From the NCBI RefSeq assembly GCF_002160515.1, contig NZ_NFKS01000028.1, positions 1 to 42,155 of the forward strand: a stretch of 42,155 bases of DNA. The letters run 5' to 3'. The stretch comes from Anaeromassilibacillus sp. An172 (lineage in GTDB: Bacteria > Bacillota > Clostridia > Oscillospirales > Acutalibacteraceae). This document shows, piece after piece, positions 18,791 through 28,361 of this stretch. Position numbers and translations under genes: made by a program. Position 1 is the first letter of the stretch. Each line of letters opens with the position of its first letter. The notes under the pieces are model-generated. The model was not told the DNA's origin. It did not search any database and was given only the letters and a program-made list of their open reading frames with translations.

Positions 18791-20758
18791 TTGAAAAAAA
18801 GAGACGATTTGAAGAACGGAATTAGATGGCAGTTAGTAGCATATGACTTTATTTTGATGATACTTGTTTTGTGTGTTTCTCTGTTTTTTGTATCATATAA
18901 GTTGATTGCGTTGTCTTGGTGGAATGTAATAATTCAAGCGGTCGTGGCTATTTTAGCTGTGTTTGTTTCAAGGTTTATCGGTGGAACATATAAGCAGATT
19001 TGGCGATATGCAGGTACTAAATCCTATTTGATGCTTGTATTTTGCGATTTTATAGGCGCGATAGCTTATGCTTTTATTCAGTTGTTTTTCCCATTTGAAA
19101 AAGTCAGCGCCATAGTGTTTATGACAGCTATAGCAATGAACTTGCTTGCTTCAATCACTTTTAGATTTGTGTATAAGCTTCTTTACGAACATTCTGCGGA
19201 CGAATCAAATTTGAGAAGCTTTGTAAGAAAATCTACATCATCATTAACAGGATTGCGTGAAGATGAAAAAGATGACTTGCATAAGCGCAGAAGAATAAAT
19301 ATAGCCATTGTAGGTGCAGGACGTGTAGGTGTTATGCTGGCAGATGAGCTTATGAATAATCCAAACGCAGCATACGAGCCTAAATGCTTTATAGACATAG
19401 ACCAGATGAAGGTCGGTAGAAATATCAACGGACTTCCGGTTTTGTCAGAGGATGATGCAACAATAAATTCTCTTTCAGAATTTCCGATTCAGGAAATAAT
19501 ATTTGCAGTTCCTGAGATCGATTCTGAGAAGAAGCGTGAGCTTTACGAAAAATATAAGTCAAGCGGATATAAGCTCAAGGTTTACGACTACCCAACTGCT
19601 AAGTCTGTAAACAAGACAGGCGGTAAACGCCATATGAGAGAATTCTCAATAGAAGAACTCTTGTTCAGAAATCAGGTTGATTTCATCAACGAGCAGACAA
19701 GAAATTATTATAAAGATAAGGTTATCTTGATTTCCGGCGGCGGCGGTTCAATAGGTAGCGAGTTGTCACGTCAGATAGCAAAGATGGGACCAAAGAAGCT
19801 CATAATTCTCGATGTTTATGAAAACGGAGCATATGACATTCAGCAGGAACTTAAAATGGCATATGGTGCTTCTCTTGATCTGTGTGTTGAAATCATTTCA
19901 ATCTGCGATAGGGAACAGCTTGAAAAAGTTTTCGATACTTATCGCCCACAGATTGTACTTCACGCTGCTGCTCATAAGCATGTACCGCTTATGGAGCACA
20001 ACTGCTGTGAATCAGTTAAGAATAACGTTTTCGGAACATTGAATATAGTTGAAGTTTCCGAGAAGTATGGCGTTGAAAAGTTTACAATGATTTCCACAGA
20101 TAAGGCTGTTAACCCAACAAACGTAATGGGTGCAACAAAACGTATGTGCGAAATGATTGTGCAGAGCAGAAAGAGTAAAACAAACTTCTCAGCTACAAGA
20201 TTTGGAAATGTTTTGGGTTCTAACGGTTCTGTTATACCGTTGTTTAAAAGACAGATTGCAAACGGCGGTCCGGTAACTTTGACCGATAAGAGAATCATAA
20301 GATACTTTATGACAATTCCGGAAGCTGCACAGCTGGTGCTTATTTCCGGAGCTATGGCAAAAAACGGCGAGCTTTTCGTACTTGATATGGGTAAGCCGGT
20401 AAAAATATTGGAGCTTGCCGAGAATATGATAAGACTTTCAGGTTTTGAACCATATAAGGATATAAATATCATAGAAACAGGCTTGAGACCTGGTGAGAAG
20501 CTGTATGAAGAGCTTTTGATAAAAAATGAAGATCTCGATAAAACAGAAAATAGCCTGATCTTCATAGAAAGAGATAAACCACTTGCAATGGAAGAAATCT
20601 CAAAGAAGCTTGATATACTCAGAACTGCCGTTCATACCAATAACGACGAAACAGTAAAACAAGCTATGAAAAAAGCAGTCCCAACATTCAAATCCCCAGA
20701 AGAGGTAAACCGCAAGGCTGCAGAAACTGAGGAAATGAAGACGGTAAATGCTGATTAA
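18791..20758 (+). CDS. Membrane nucleotide-sugar 4,6-dehydratase, EpsC/CapD/PglF type
   Basis: 655 residues, TTG start at 18791 behind AGGAGCAAAGGG. Four membrane helices (about residues 15-125) precede a first Rossmann domain (IAIVGAGRVG, 171-180) and a catalytic SDR domain with SGGGGSIGSE (315-324), HAAAHKHVPLME (391-402) and the active-site block STDKAVNPTNVMGATK (435-450). In this family the usual SDR tyrosine is replaced by Met in that block, as here. It oxidises and dehydrates UDP-GlcNAc to a 4-keto-6-deoxy sugar for the first residue of the repeat unit. It is the first gene of the operon and overlaps the initiating transferase. Base composition is less AT-rich than the genes that follow. 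Confidence 0.93.
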   Translation: MKKRDDLKNGIRWQLVAYDFILMILVLCVSLFFVSYKLIALSWWNVIIQAVVAILAVFVSRFIGGTYKQIWRYAGTKSYLMLVFCDFIGAIAYAFIQLFFPFEKVSAIVFMTAIAMNLLASITFRFVYKLLYEHSADESNLRSFVRKSTSSLTGLREDEKDDLHKRRRINIAIVGAGRVGVMLADELMNNPNAAYEPKCFIDIDQMKVGRNINGLPVLSEDDATINSLSEFPIQEIIFAVPEIDSEKKRELYEKYKSSGYKLKVYDYPTAKSVNKTGGKRHMREFSIEELLFRNQVDFINEQTRNYYKDKVILISGGGGSIGSELSRQIAKMGPKKLIILDVYENGAYDIQQELKMAYGASLDLCVEIISICDREQLEKVFDTYRPQIVLHAAAHKHVPLMEHNCCESVKNNVFGTLNIVEVSEKYGVEKFTMISTDKAVNPTNVMGATKRMCEMIVQSRKSKTNFSATRFGNVLGSNGSVIPLFKRQIANGGPVTLTDKRIIRYFMTIPEAAQLVLISGAMAKNGELFVLDMGKPVKILELAENMIRLSGFEPYKDINIIETGLRPGEKLYEELLIKNEDLDKTENSLIFIERDKPLAMEEISKKLDILRTAVHTNNDETVKQAMKKAVPTFKSPEEVNRKAAETEEMKTVNAD

Positions 20759-21407
20759 AAAATTAAATGGAAGGGTGTGCAGTGTAGAAGTGTATAAAAA
20801 ATTTATTAAGCGTTTGATTGATATCATCATGTCTTTTTTTGGAATTATTGTTCTTGCAATCCCTATGTTAATAATAGCGTTGTGTATTAAACTTGATTCA
20901 AAAGGACCTGTTCTTTTTAAACAAAAACGAGTTGGAATACATAAGACACATTTTAATATTCTAAAATTTAGAACAATGAGAACTGATACACCAAAAGATG
21001 CACCTACACATCTTTTGAAAAACCCTGATCAGTTTATAACAAAAATAGGAAAGTTTTTAAGAAAAACATCACTTGATGAATTGCCGCAGATGTTTTGTAT
21101 ATTGACTGGTAAGATGAGTGTAATAGGGCCAAGACCGGCGCTTTGGAACCAGTATGACCTCATAGAAGAAAGAGATAAATATGGAGCTAATGATGTAAGA
21201 CCAGGACTTACAGGTTTGGCACAGATTAACGGAAGAGACGAATTAGAAATAGAAGAAAAAGCAAGAATAGACGGCGAGTACGTAAAGAATATTAGTTTTA
21301 TACTTGATGTGAAGTGCTTTTTCGGTACAATAATTTCAGTAGTTAAACATGACGGCGTTGTTGAAGGCGGAACTGGAGAACTGAAAAAGGAAAGAGTTAA
21401 AAAATGA
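20748..21407 (+). CDS. Initiating undecaprenyl-phosphate sugar-1-phosphate transferase
   Basis: 219 residues from ATG 20748, which overlaps the upstream stop. A GTG at 20790 would begin VYKKFIKRLIDIIMSF, closer to the usual N-terminus, but its ribosome site is poorly spaced. One membrane helix or re-entrant segment (about residues 20-45) is followed by the monotopic transferase core: LFKQKRVGIHKTHFNILKFR, KIGKFLRKTSLDELPQ (catalytic DE pair), MSVIGPRPAL and VRPGLTGLAQINGRDEL. This is the short PglC/EpsL-like form without an extra N-terminal dehydratase domain. It places the first sugar phosphate on undecaprenyl phosphate at the inner face of the membrane. The partner dehydratase is encoded just before it. 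Confidence 0.94.
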   Translation: MLIKKLNGRVCSVEVYKKFIKRLIDIIMSFFGIIVLAIPMLIIALCIKLDSKGPVLFKQKRVGIHKTHFNILKFRTMRTDTPKDAPTHLLKNPDQFITKIGKFLRKTSLDELPQMFCILTGKMSVIGPRPALWNQYDLIEERDKYGANDVRPGLTGLAQINGRDELEIEEKARIDGEYVKNISFILDVKCFFGTIISVVKHDGVVEGGTGELKKERVKK

Positions 21408-22585
21408 AAATACTTGTTATTTGTCAATATTATTATCCTGAACCATTTAGAATTACAGATATTTGTGAAACGCTTGTATCTATGGGACATGAAGTTACAG
21501 TGGTGACAGGTACTCCAAATTATCCTATGGGTGAAGTATATAGAGGTTATGAAAATGGAAAGAAGATGGATGAAACTCTTAATGGCGTGAAAATACATAG
21601 ATGTATGAGTGCACCAAGAAAAACAGGAAGTATCAATCGCTTAAGAAATTATTTTAGTTATGCAAGAGCTTCCAAAGAATATATTAGAACACTTAAAGAT
21701 GAATATGATCTTGTTTTTGTGAATCAGCTATCTCCTATTATGATGGCAGAGGCGGGGATTTTATACAAAAAAAAGTTTAATAAAAAGCTTATACTTTATT
21801 GTTTGGATTTATGGCCAGATAGTCTCAGAGTTGGAGGAATATCGAGTAAATCTATAATTTATAAATTCTTTAAAGTGGTTTCAGCAAAAATTTATAATTC
21901 ATCTGATGAGATTTTGGTTTCATCAAAAATGTTTATTGATCATTTGAATAATTCTTTTAGAATGGATAAAAGTAAAATTAAATATTTACCTCAATATTCT
22001 GAGTCTCAGTTTTTAAATTTAAAGCCTAAAAGGCAAAATGATAATGAATTTAACTTGCTTTTTGCCGGAAATATTGGTGTTGCACAAAGTGTTGAAACTA
22101 TTATTGATGCTGCTATAATTCTTAAAAATCATCATAATATATTTATTCATATAGTAGGTGATGGAATAGAATTGAATAGAATTAAAGAGAAAGCTGAGAA
22201 CAATAATCTAGATAATGTGATTTTTTATGGCAGAAAACCTATTGAAGAGATGACAAAATATTATAATATGTCTGATGCTATGATTGTAACATTAATAAAT
22301 GATGATGTTTTATCATTAACATTACCGGGAAAAGTACAGACATATATGGCAGCAGGAAAACCTATAGTTGGAGCAATCAATGGTGAAACATCATTACTTT
22401 TAAATAAAGTTCAAAATGGATTTTGTGGAAAAGCAGAAGATTCATCTGAGTTGGCAAGTAATATTTTAAAGCTATATAAATCGAATTTAGCTTGTCAAAT
22501 AGGGGCGAAAAATAGAGAATACTATATGAATACTTTTTCAAAAGAAAAGTTTTTTGAACATCTATCCCAGTATATTAATTGTTAG
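21404..22585 (+). CDS. Glycosyltransferase family 4 (WbuB/WcaI-like)
   Basis: 393 residues starting MKILVICQYYYPEPFRITDI; the start overlaps the previous stop (ATGA). It is a GT-B fold: N-terminal acceptor domain with GHEVTVVTGTPNYPMGEVYR, and a C-terminal nucleotide-sugar domain with FNLLFAGNIGVAQSVETIID, VIFYGRKPIEEMTKYYNMSD and the E-x-G region replaced by SLTLPGKVQTYMAAGKPIVG. This arrangement is like WbuB transferases that add (often) FucNAc as an early residue. Being directly after the initiating transferase, it may add the second sugar. From here the DNA becomes markedly AT-rich. Linkage and donor specificity are inferred only. Confidence 0.88.
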   Translation: MKILVICQYYYPEPFRITDICETLVSMGHEVTVVTGTPNYPMGEVYRGYENGKKMDETLNGVKIHRCMSAPRKTGSINRLRNYFSYARASKEYIRTLKDEYDLVFVNQLSPIMMAEAGILYKKKFNKKLILYCLDLWPDSLRVGGISSKSIIYKFFKVVSAKIYNSSDEILVSSKMFIDHLNNSFRMDKSKIKYLPQYSESQFLNLKPKRQNDNEFNLLFAGNIGVAQSVETIIDAAIILKNHHNIFIHIVGDGIELNRIKEKAENNNLDNVIFYGRKPIEEMTKYYNMSDAMIVTLINDDVLSLTLPGKVQTYMAAGKPIVGAINGETSLLLNKVQNGFCGKAEDSSELASNILKLYKSNLACQIGAKNREYYMNTFSKEKFFEHLSQYINC

Positions 22586-22594
22586 GAGAAAATA

Positions 22595-23764
22595 ATGAAA
22601 ATATTAATGATTAATTCTGTTTGTGGTATTCGAAGTACGGGAAGAATATGTACTGATCTAGCCGTTGAATTAGAGAAACAGGGTCATATTGTTAAAATTG
22701 CTTATGGGCGTGAAAATGTTCCAGAGCAATTTAAAAAGTATGCGGTAAGAATAGGAAATGAAATAGATGTTAGATTACATGCCATAAAAGCGCGAATGTT
22801 TGATTGTTCTGGTTTTTGTAGTAAAAGTGCTACGAGAAAATTTATTAAGTGGATGCAAGAATATGATCCTGATGTTATACACCTACATAATTTACATGGT
22901 TATTATATTAATATAGAAATGTTATTCAGATATTTAAAAAGTAGTAATAAAAAAATAGTCTGGACACTTCATGATTGTTGGCCATTCACTGGTCATTGTG
23001 CTCATTTTGACTTTATTGGTTGCAATAGATGGAAAGATGGATGCGGAAATTGTAAACAAAAAACAGAATACCCTTCTAGTTATTTTATGGATTCCTCAAA
23101 TAAAAACTGGGAAAAGAAGAAAAAAATTTTTTCAGATATAAAAAATTTAACAGTTGTTGTTCCATCAAAATGGTTGAGAGGTTTAGTAGAAGAAAGTTTT
23201 TTAAAATCCTATCCAATTAAAGTTATAAATAACGGTATTGATTTGAATATTTTTAAGCCGACAGTAAGTGACTTTAAAAGAAATAAAAGCATTGAAGATA
23301 AAAAAGTTGTTTTGGGAGTAGCGAGTACTTGGAGTAAAAAAAAGGGAATCGATGATTTTTTTAAACTAAGAAATAGACTAGATTTAAACTATGTAATTGT
23401 TTTAGTTGGCATAAGTAAAGATGAAATCAAGAATGCGCCAAATGGAGTGCTATTAATTTCAAAGACAAATGATACTAAAGAGCTTGCTGAAATATACTCG
23501 GCTTCTGATTATTTTGTTAATATGACGTATGAAGATAATTATCCTACAACTAATCTAGAGGCTCAGGCATGTGGTACACCTTGTATTACGTATAGAACAG
23601 GCGGTAGCATAGAATCTGTTCCTAATCAAAATGTAGTTGATAAAGGTGATATATTAGATGTAGTGAATTTATTACAAAAACAACTTTCTTTAAATACATC
23701 TATATCTGATAGAAATGATATGTTAAGGAAATATATTGAATTATATTATAAGCAAAAAAATTAG
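22595..23764 (+). CDS. Glycosyltransferase family 4 (WcaC-like)
   Basis: 389 residues starting MKILMINSVCGIRSTGRICT, behind TTAGGAG. The diagnostic stretch TLHDCWPFTGHCAHFDFIGC, followed by GCGNC and YPSSYFMD (about residues 125-170), is shared by a clade of capsule GT4 enzymes with a Cys-rich loop. The C-terminal donor site is LGVASTWSKKKGIDDFFKLR ... IYSASDYFVNMTYEDNYPTT with the E of NLEAQACGTPCITY. Full length. It lies 9 bp after the preceding GT gene. Sugar specificity unknown. Confidence 0.86.
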   Translation: MKILMINSVCGIRSTGRICTDLAVELEKQGHIVKIAYGRENVPEQFKKYAVRIGNEIDVRLHAIKARMFDCSGFCSKSATRKFIKWMQEYDPDVIHLHNLHGYYINIEMLFRYLKSSNKKIVWTLHDCWPFTGHCAHFDFIGCNRWKDGCGNCKQKTEYPSSYFMDSSNKNWEKKKKIFSDIKNLTVVVPSKWLRGLVEESFLKSYPIKVINNGIDLNIFKPTVSDFKRNKSIEDKKVVLGVASTWSKKKGIDDFFKLRNRLDLNYVIVLVGISKDEIKNAPNGVLLISKTNDTKELAEIYSASDYFVNMTYEDNYPTTNLEAQACGTPCITYRTGGSIESVPNQNVVDKGDILDVVNLLQKQLSLNTSISDRNDMLRKYIELYYKQKN

Positions 23765-23789
23765 AAAATTATTGTGTTAACAATGTGAG

Positions 23790-24908
23790 ATGATAAGTTT
23801 GAAAGTACTATTTATTACAAATATTCCGTCACCATATAGAGTGAGTTTTTTTAATGAATTAGGCAAATATTGTAATTTGACTGTATTATTTGAAAAAAAG
23901 GCGTCTGAAGAAAGAAACGATTCATGGGAAAAATATGTATTTAAAAATTTTATAGGAATTTTTTTAAAAGGGAAGTCAGTTTCAGTAGATTCAGCATTTT
24001 GTCCAAGTGTAATAAAATATGTTAAGGATAAATCTTTTGACCATATTATATGCTCTACCTTTAGTTCTCCAACAGGAATACTGGCTATTGAATATATGAA
24101 GAGACATCATATAGCTTATTGGTTAGAAAGCGATGGCGGTATTGCAAAAAATGGGAAAGGATTTAAAGAAAAACTTAAAAAACACATTATTTCTGGCGCA
24201 AATGGTTATTTTAGTACTGGTAATGAGCACGATAATTATTATTTAGCATATGGGGCACGAAGGGAACAATTGCATAGATATCCTTTTACATCTCTATTAA
24301 AGAAAGATATTATTTCAGAACATATTTCTGAGAGTGAAAAAACAGATCTTCGCCGTAAATTGGGGATGAGTGAAGAAAAAATTATTCTTTCAGTAGGTAG
24401 ATTTTCATACTTAAATGGTTATGGTAAAGGTTATGATGTGGTTATGAAAGTTGCATCTAGATTACCAAAAGAATATGGTTTCTATATAATTGGAGATAGC
24501 CCTACTGAAGAATTTATTAATATGAGAGAAAAATTGAAAGCAACAAATGTCCATTTTATTGATTTCAAGAATAAGAATGAGTTAAAACTATACTATAGGG
24601 CATCAGATTTATTTGTTTTAATGACAATATATGACGTTTGGGGTCTTGTGATTAATGAGGCCATGGCAAATGGGCTACCAATTATTACAACAGATAAATG
24701 TGTTGCAGGGCTTGAATTGATAAAAAATGGAGAAAATGGTTACATCGTGCCAGTTGGTGATGATGATGAATTAGAAAATAGAATTCTTGAAATTCTGTTA
24801 GATAAAGAATTATTAATTTATATGTCAAATAATAATCTAAAAAAAATACAGTCATATACTATTGAAAAAGTAACACAGGAACATTTAAGAATTCTAAATA
24901 TTAAATAA
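23790..24908 (+). CDS. Glycosyltransferase family 4
   Basis: 372 residues from ATG 23790 (MISLKVLFITNIPSPYRVSF). A TTG at 23799 would give the more usual MKVLFITN start, and the ribosome site favours neither strongly. GT-B fold with [40 protein letters not shown] and the donor half ILSVGRFSYLNGYGKGYDVV, FVLMTIYDVWGLVINEAMAN (EAMANG Glu motif) and GLPIITTDKCVAGLELIKNG. Acts in the cytosol on the lipid-linked repeat unit. It is followed by a 98-bp AT-rich gap with a weak hairpin, not a clear terminator. Confidence 0.87.
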   Translation: MISLKVLFITNIPSPYRVSFFNELGKYCNLTVLFEKKASEERNDSWEKYVFKNFIGIFLKGKSVSVDSAFCPSVIKYVKDKSFDHIICSTFSSPTGILAIEYMKRHHIAYWLESDGGIAKNGKGFKEKLKKHIISGANGYFSTGNEHDNYYLAYGARREQLHRYPFTSLLKKDIISEHISESEKTDLRRKLGMSEEKIILSVGRFSYLNGYGKGYDVVMKVASRLPKEYGFYIIGDSPTEEFINMREKLKATNVHFIDFKNKNELKLYYRASDLFVLMTIYDVWGLVINEAMANGLPIITTDKCVAGLELIKNGENGYIVPVGDDDELENRILEILLDKELLIYMSNNNLKKIQSYTIEKVTQEHLRILNIK

Positions 24909-25006
24909 AAACATAATCACCAAGGTTGTATTTATGTTTTCAGTATATTGTTTAAATTATATGTAAGATTGATTATATTTTTTAAATATCATAATAGGAG
25001 ATAAAT

Positions 25007-25948
25007 ATGAAAACATTACCGGTATCTGTATTAATACCTACAATGAATAGGCCGCAATCACTAAAAAAAACTATTGCAGGATATATGGGTGGAAAGTATA
25101 TACCAAAACAGATAATAGTTGTGGATCAAAGTAATGATAATAGAATAATCAAAGAAAATATAGCAATAATGAATGGTTATAAAGATGTTGCAGATATGAT
25201 ATATGTTTATCAAGAACAAGCATCATCAACAAAAGCTAGAAATACTGCCTTTCATAAAGCATCAGAAGAAATTATAATTTATTCTGATGACGATGTTGAT
25301 ATATATAGTGATACGATAAACAATGTTTATAAGTTAATGAGAGACGATTCATTAGCTATGATTGCAGGGATAGATGATAATATGTCTGAAAGTACCTCAA
25401 GGATAGGTTATTTCATTGGGACTAAATCAATTAAAAATAGGAATATTGGTCATATTACCTTATCGGTACTTGGTAGATTTCCAAATGGGAAAATTGATCA
25501 CCCGATTGAGACTGTTTGGGCTATGGGTTTTTTCTTTGTGGTTAAAAAATCTATAATAAACAAATACAAGCTTACTTGGGATGAAAATTTTTCTGGTTAT
25601 GCTTATGCGGAGGATTTGGATTTTACATATATGTATTATAAATGTTCGCTTAATGAAAACAAAAGATGTATTTTGACACCTCAAATACACGTGAAACATT
25701 TAGTTAGCCAAGAGTATAGAATACCAAATAGAAAAAGTACATTTATGTATGTTATTAATCGTTGGTATTTAAGTTATAAACATCATATGGGAGTATTGTC
25801 TAGATGTTCGATGCTCTGGTGTGATTTTTGTAAATTAATAATAAGAATAATATCTTGTGAAAGACCACTGGATTTATTACAAGCGATTTTATATGCTATA
25901 AAGAATCGAAAAAAACTTCAGAACGGATTTATTGATTATCCTATTTAA
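25007..25948 (+). CDS. Glycosyltransferase family 2
   Basis: 313 residues starting MKTLPVSVLIPTMNRPQSLK, at ATG 25007 behind TAGGAGAT. GT-A fold: VSVLIPTMNRPQSLKKTIAG, QIIVVDQSNDN, EEIIIYSDDDVDIYSDTINN (DDD metal motif, about residues 92-94) and a later acidic SGYAYAEDLDFTYMYYK block that fits the catalytic base region. The C-terminal part is basic with a hydrophobic patch (SMLWCDFCKLIIRIISC), possibly membrane associated. An inverting transferase is expected from the family. Donor unknown. Confidence 0.87.
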   Translation: MKTLPVSVLIPTMNRPQSLKKTIAGYMGGKYIPKQIIVVDQSNDNRIIKENIAIMNGYKDVADMIYVYQEQASSTKARNTAFHKASEEIIIYSDDDVDIYSDTINNVYKLMRDDSLAMIAGIDDNMSESTSRIGYFIGTKSIKNRNIGHITLSVLGRFPNGKIDHPIETVWAMGFFFVVKKSIINKYKLTWDENFSGYAYAEDLDFTYMYYKCSLNENKRCILTPQIHVKHLVSQEYRIPNRKSTFMYVINRWYLSYKHHMGVLSRCSMLWCDFCKLIIRIISCERPLDLLQAILYAIKNRKKLQNGFIDYPI

Positions 25949-25969
25949 TAAAAAGAAAGGGGAAATTTA

Positions 25970-27181
25970 ATGAGTATGCAACGTGGGTATTCATTAAAAT
26001 TAAGGGGAATAGATATGGCCATGTTGCTGTATTTGTCAACACTTCTTCTACCTATAGTTGACCAAACACTCAATACGTATTTGATTATTTTGTTGACTAT
26101 GTTTTTGAATTTTATGTTTGTTGGGTATAATATAGATGTATTAAAAAATAAGTACACATATGCGCTATTATTGATTCCCTTAATTTCAACATTTGAAGAT
26201 CTTTTATCTGGAACTAGTATTATTTTAGTTATATATCGTCTATTAAGAAAGACATTACTTGTTTTTGGTGGATTATATTATACTATGCCTGATAATAAAC
26301 CATATAGAAAAATAGTGTATAATTGTGCAAAAATATTTCTTCTAATTACGGTAATTACATCTATTAATGTTCTACAAACTGATCCTTATGCTTCAAGAAT
26401 TATGGCGACTATAGGAGACTCATCTGATAGTTATGCTATAACTATGAATATGAAAAATCTTGGAGGTTTTTCAATAGTATATTTATGTGTAGCCTTGATT
26501 CCGTTTTTAGTTTTCGAATTGAGAAATAGAAAGGGTTCAAAACTATTATCACTTTTTTTGCTTATAGGAATTTATATTTATATAATATCTTCTGCATATA
26601 CTACTGCTCTGATTATAGGCACGATTGCACTTATTGCGAGTATTATTATTGGCAAAATAGAAAATCGAAAAACAATGTATTTGGTGATTTTGCTCATGGT
26701 TATAGTGATATGGTTTATAAGGTTTCCTATAGCGGATATGTTATATTCTGTTGGCGATAGTTTTGGTGGAATTGTTCAAAATAGACTAACTTATTTTGCT
26801 GATTCACTTATAGGAGTAGAAAATACGAGTGATGCGCAATTGAGAGTAGATTATTATACAAAAGCATGGGAAACATTTTTGAGACATCCTATCATAGGAG
26901 GTTTTATAATGGACGATGCAAAAATAAGCGGGCATTCTATTATTCTTGATATGATGGCAAGATATGGTTTAGTTGGAATTATGGCTCTTATTATATATTT
27001 TAAATCAATTTACGAAAAATTTTACAAAAGATTTAAATACATAAAAATAAATTCATATATCTTTATTACAATGATTGTTTGTATTGTTCTAGAGATTGTA
27101 AATCCTATTGATACTGCATTAGCTTTAATTTTTTTAGTTCCAATAGGAATGTTGAGTGTCATTGAAGATGCAAAAAGTTAG
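25970..27181 (+). CDS. wzy: Wzy-type O-antigen/capsule polymerase
   Basis: 403 residues with about ten to eleven membrane helices and one large outside loop (about residues 245-320: FPIADMLYSVGDSFGGIVQN to HPIIGGFIMDDAKISGHSII). The loop keeps the Wzy-like arrangement of Arg and His residues near WETFLRHPIIGG and GHSIILDMMARYGLVG, a pattern shared with O-antigen ligase/polymerase proteins. It would join lipid-linked repeat units on the outer face of the membrane. The start ATG at 25970 follows AAAGGGGAAA. Sequence of Wzy proteins varies widely; assignment rests on topology, loop motif and being in a locus with Wzx. Confidence 0.85.
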   Translation: MSMQRGYSLKLRGIDMAMLLYLSTLLLPIVDQTLNTYLIILLTMFLNFMFVGYNIDVLKNKYTYALLLIPLISTFEDLLSGTSIILVIYRLLRKTLLVFGGLYYTMPDNKPYRKIVYNCAKIFLLITVITSINVLQTDPYASRIMATIGDSSDSYAITMNMKNLGGFSIVYLCVALIPFLVFELRNRKGSKLLSLFLLIGIYIYIISSAYTTALIIGTIALIASIIIGKIENRKTMYLVILLMVIVIWFIRFPIADMLYSVGDSFGGIVQNRLTYFADSLIGVENTSDAQLRVDYYTKAWETFLRHPIIGGFIMDDAKISGHSIILDMMARYGLVGIMALIIYFKSIYEKFYKRFKYIKINSYIFITMIVCIVLEIVNPIDTALALIFLVPIGMLSVIEDAKS

Positions 27182-27194
27182 TTAGAAGGGGTTT

Positions 27195-28361
27195 ATGGTG
27201 GAAATTTTTTATGTAAGTTCAGCTTGTCCTGAAAAATATTATAACGAGAAGTTTATTTCTGGAGAAATATGTAGTGGACAGCAAGCACAAAAATTTAATA
27301 ATCTATTAATTCAGGGGTTAGGGAATGATAAAAAAACTACTGCAGTATGTGTTCCTCCTATTAGTATAAAAAATAAAAAGAAGTTTCATAGAGGGGTGCA
27401 TATTATTGAGAATAAAGTTAATTATTATATTATTCCCCAAATTAATATTAAATTTATTAGAACTATTTCCAATACACTTGGATTATTTTTTAATTTGAGT
27501 AGATTGATATACAAAAAGAAAAAAGTTGTTTTGATTTGTGATTCGTACTCAATTTCTTGCTCTATGCTTACATATATTGTATCCAAAATCATGAGAGTAA
27601 AAAGTGTTGGTATAGTGACAGATTTGGCACAATTTCTTATACCAGGAACAAAGAAAGAAAAATTATTAAATTATTTATTAGAAAAATATGATGGATATAT
27701 TATTCTTACAAAATACATAGATGATCTTATCAATGATCAAAAAAAACCGTCTATAGTAATTGAAGGTTCTTGTGACTACAGAATAGCAGAGCAATATTAT
27801 CAAATGAGAAAATCTGAAAAAAAAATATGTATGTTTGCAGGTTCATTGACTAAATCTATTGGACTGGAATTATTTATTAAAGCGTTTATAGATGCAAATA
27901 TTCCAGATGCTTTACTTTGCATCTATGGAGATGGTGAGTTAAAGGAATATATTATTGAAATAACTTCAAAATATAAAAATATTTTTTTTGGGGGTCAAAT
28001 CACCAATGAAGAAATTGTAAAACTACAAATGGAAGCAACTGTTTTGATTAATCCGAGATTTACTAGTGTTGGATATGCAAAATATTCGTTTCCTTCTAAA
28101 GTAATAGAGTGCATGGCGTCTGGGACACCATTATTAACTACTAAATTAGCGGGAATTCCAGAAGAGTATTTTAATTACACTTATTGTATTGAAGATGACC
28201 AATATGTAAGTTATCTGAATAGTATAAAAAATGTTTTGGGACTCTCTGTAGATGAACTTGAAAAAAAAGGAAAAATGGCACAAAATTTTGTGATGAAAAA
28301 TAAAACAAATATTATTCAAGGGAAAAAAATTATTGAGTGGATTGAAAAGGAAATTATATAA
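27195..28361 (+). CDS. Glycosyltransferase family 4
   Basis: 388 residues starting MVEIFYVSSACPEKYYNEKF, at ATG 27195 behind GAAGGGG. N-terminal acceptor domain (GQQAQKFNNLLIQGLGNDKK; VGIVTDLAQFLIPG) and C-terminal donor domain: ICMFAGSLTKSIGLELFIKA, ALLCIYGDGELKEYIIEITS, IFFGGQITNEEIVKLQMEAT and the E-x(7)-E-like FPSKVIECMASGTPLLTTKL. Full-length GT-B enzyme. The stop overlaps the next start by one base (TAATG), indicating coupled translation. Donor and linkage unknown. Confidence 0.86.
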   Translation: MVEIFYVSSACPEKYYNEKFISGEICSGQQAQKFNNLLIQGLGNDKKTTAVCVPPISIKNKKKFHRGVHIIENKVNYYIIPQINIKFIRTISNTLGLFFNLSRLIYKKKKVVLICDSYSISCSMLTYIVSKIMRVKSVGIVTDLAQFLIPGTKKEKLLNYLLEKYDGYIILTKYIDDLINDQKKPSIVIEGSCDYRIAEQYYQMRKSEKKICMFAGSLTKSIGLELFIKAFIDANIPDALLCIYGDGELKEYIIEITSKYKNIFFGGQITNEEIVKLQMEATVLINPRFTSVGYAKYSFPSKVIECMASGTPLLTTKLAGIPEEYFNYTYCIEDDQYVSYLNSIKNVLGLSVDELEKKGKMAQNFVMKNKTNIIQGKKIIEWIEKEII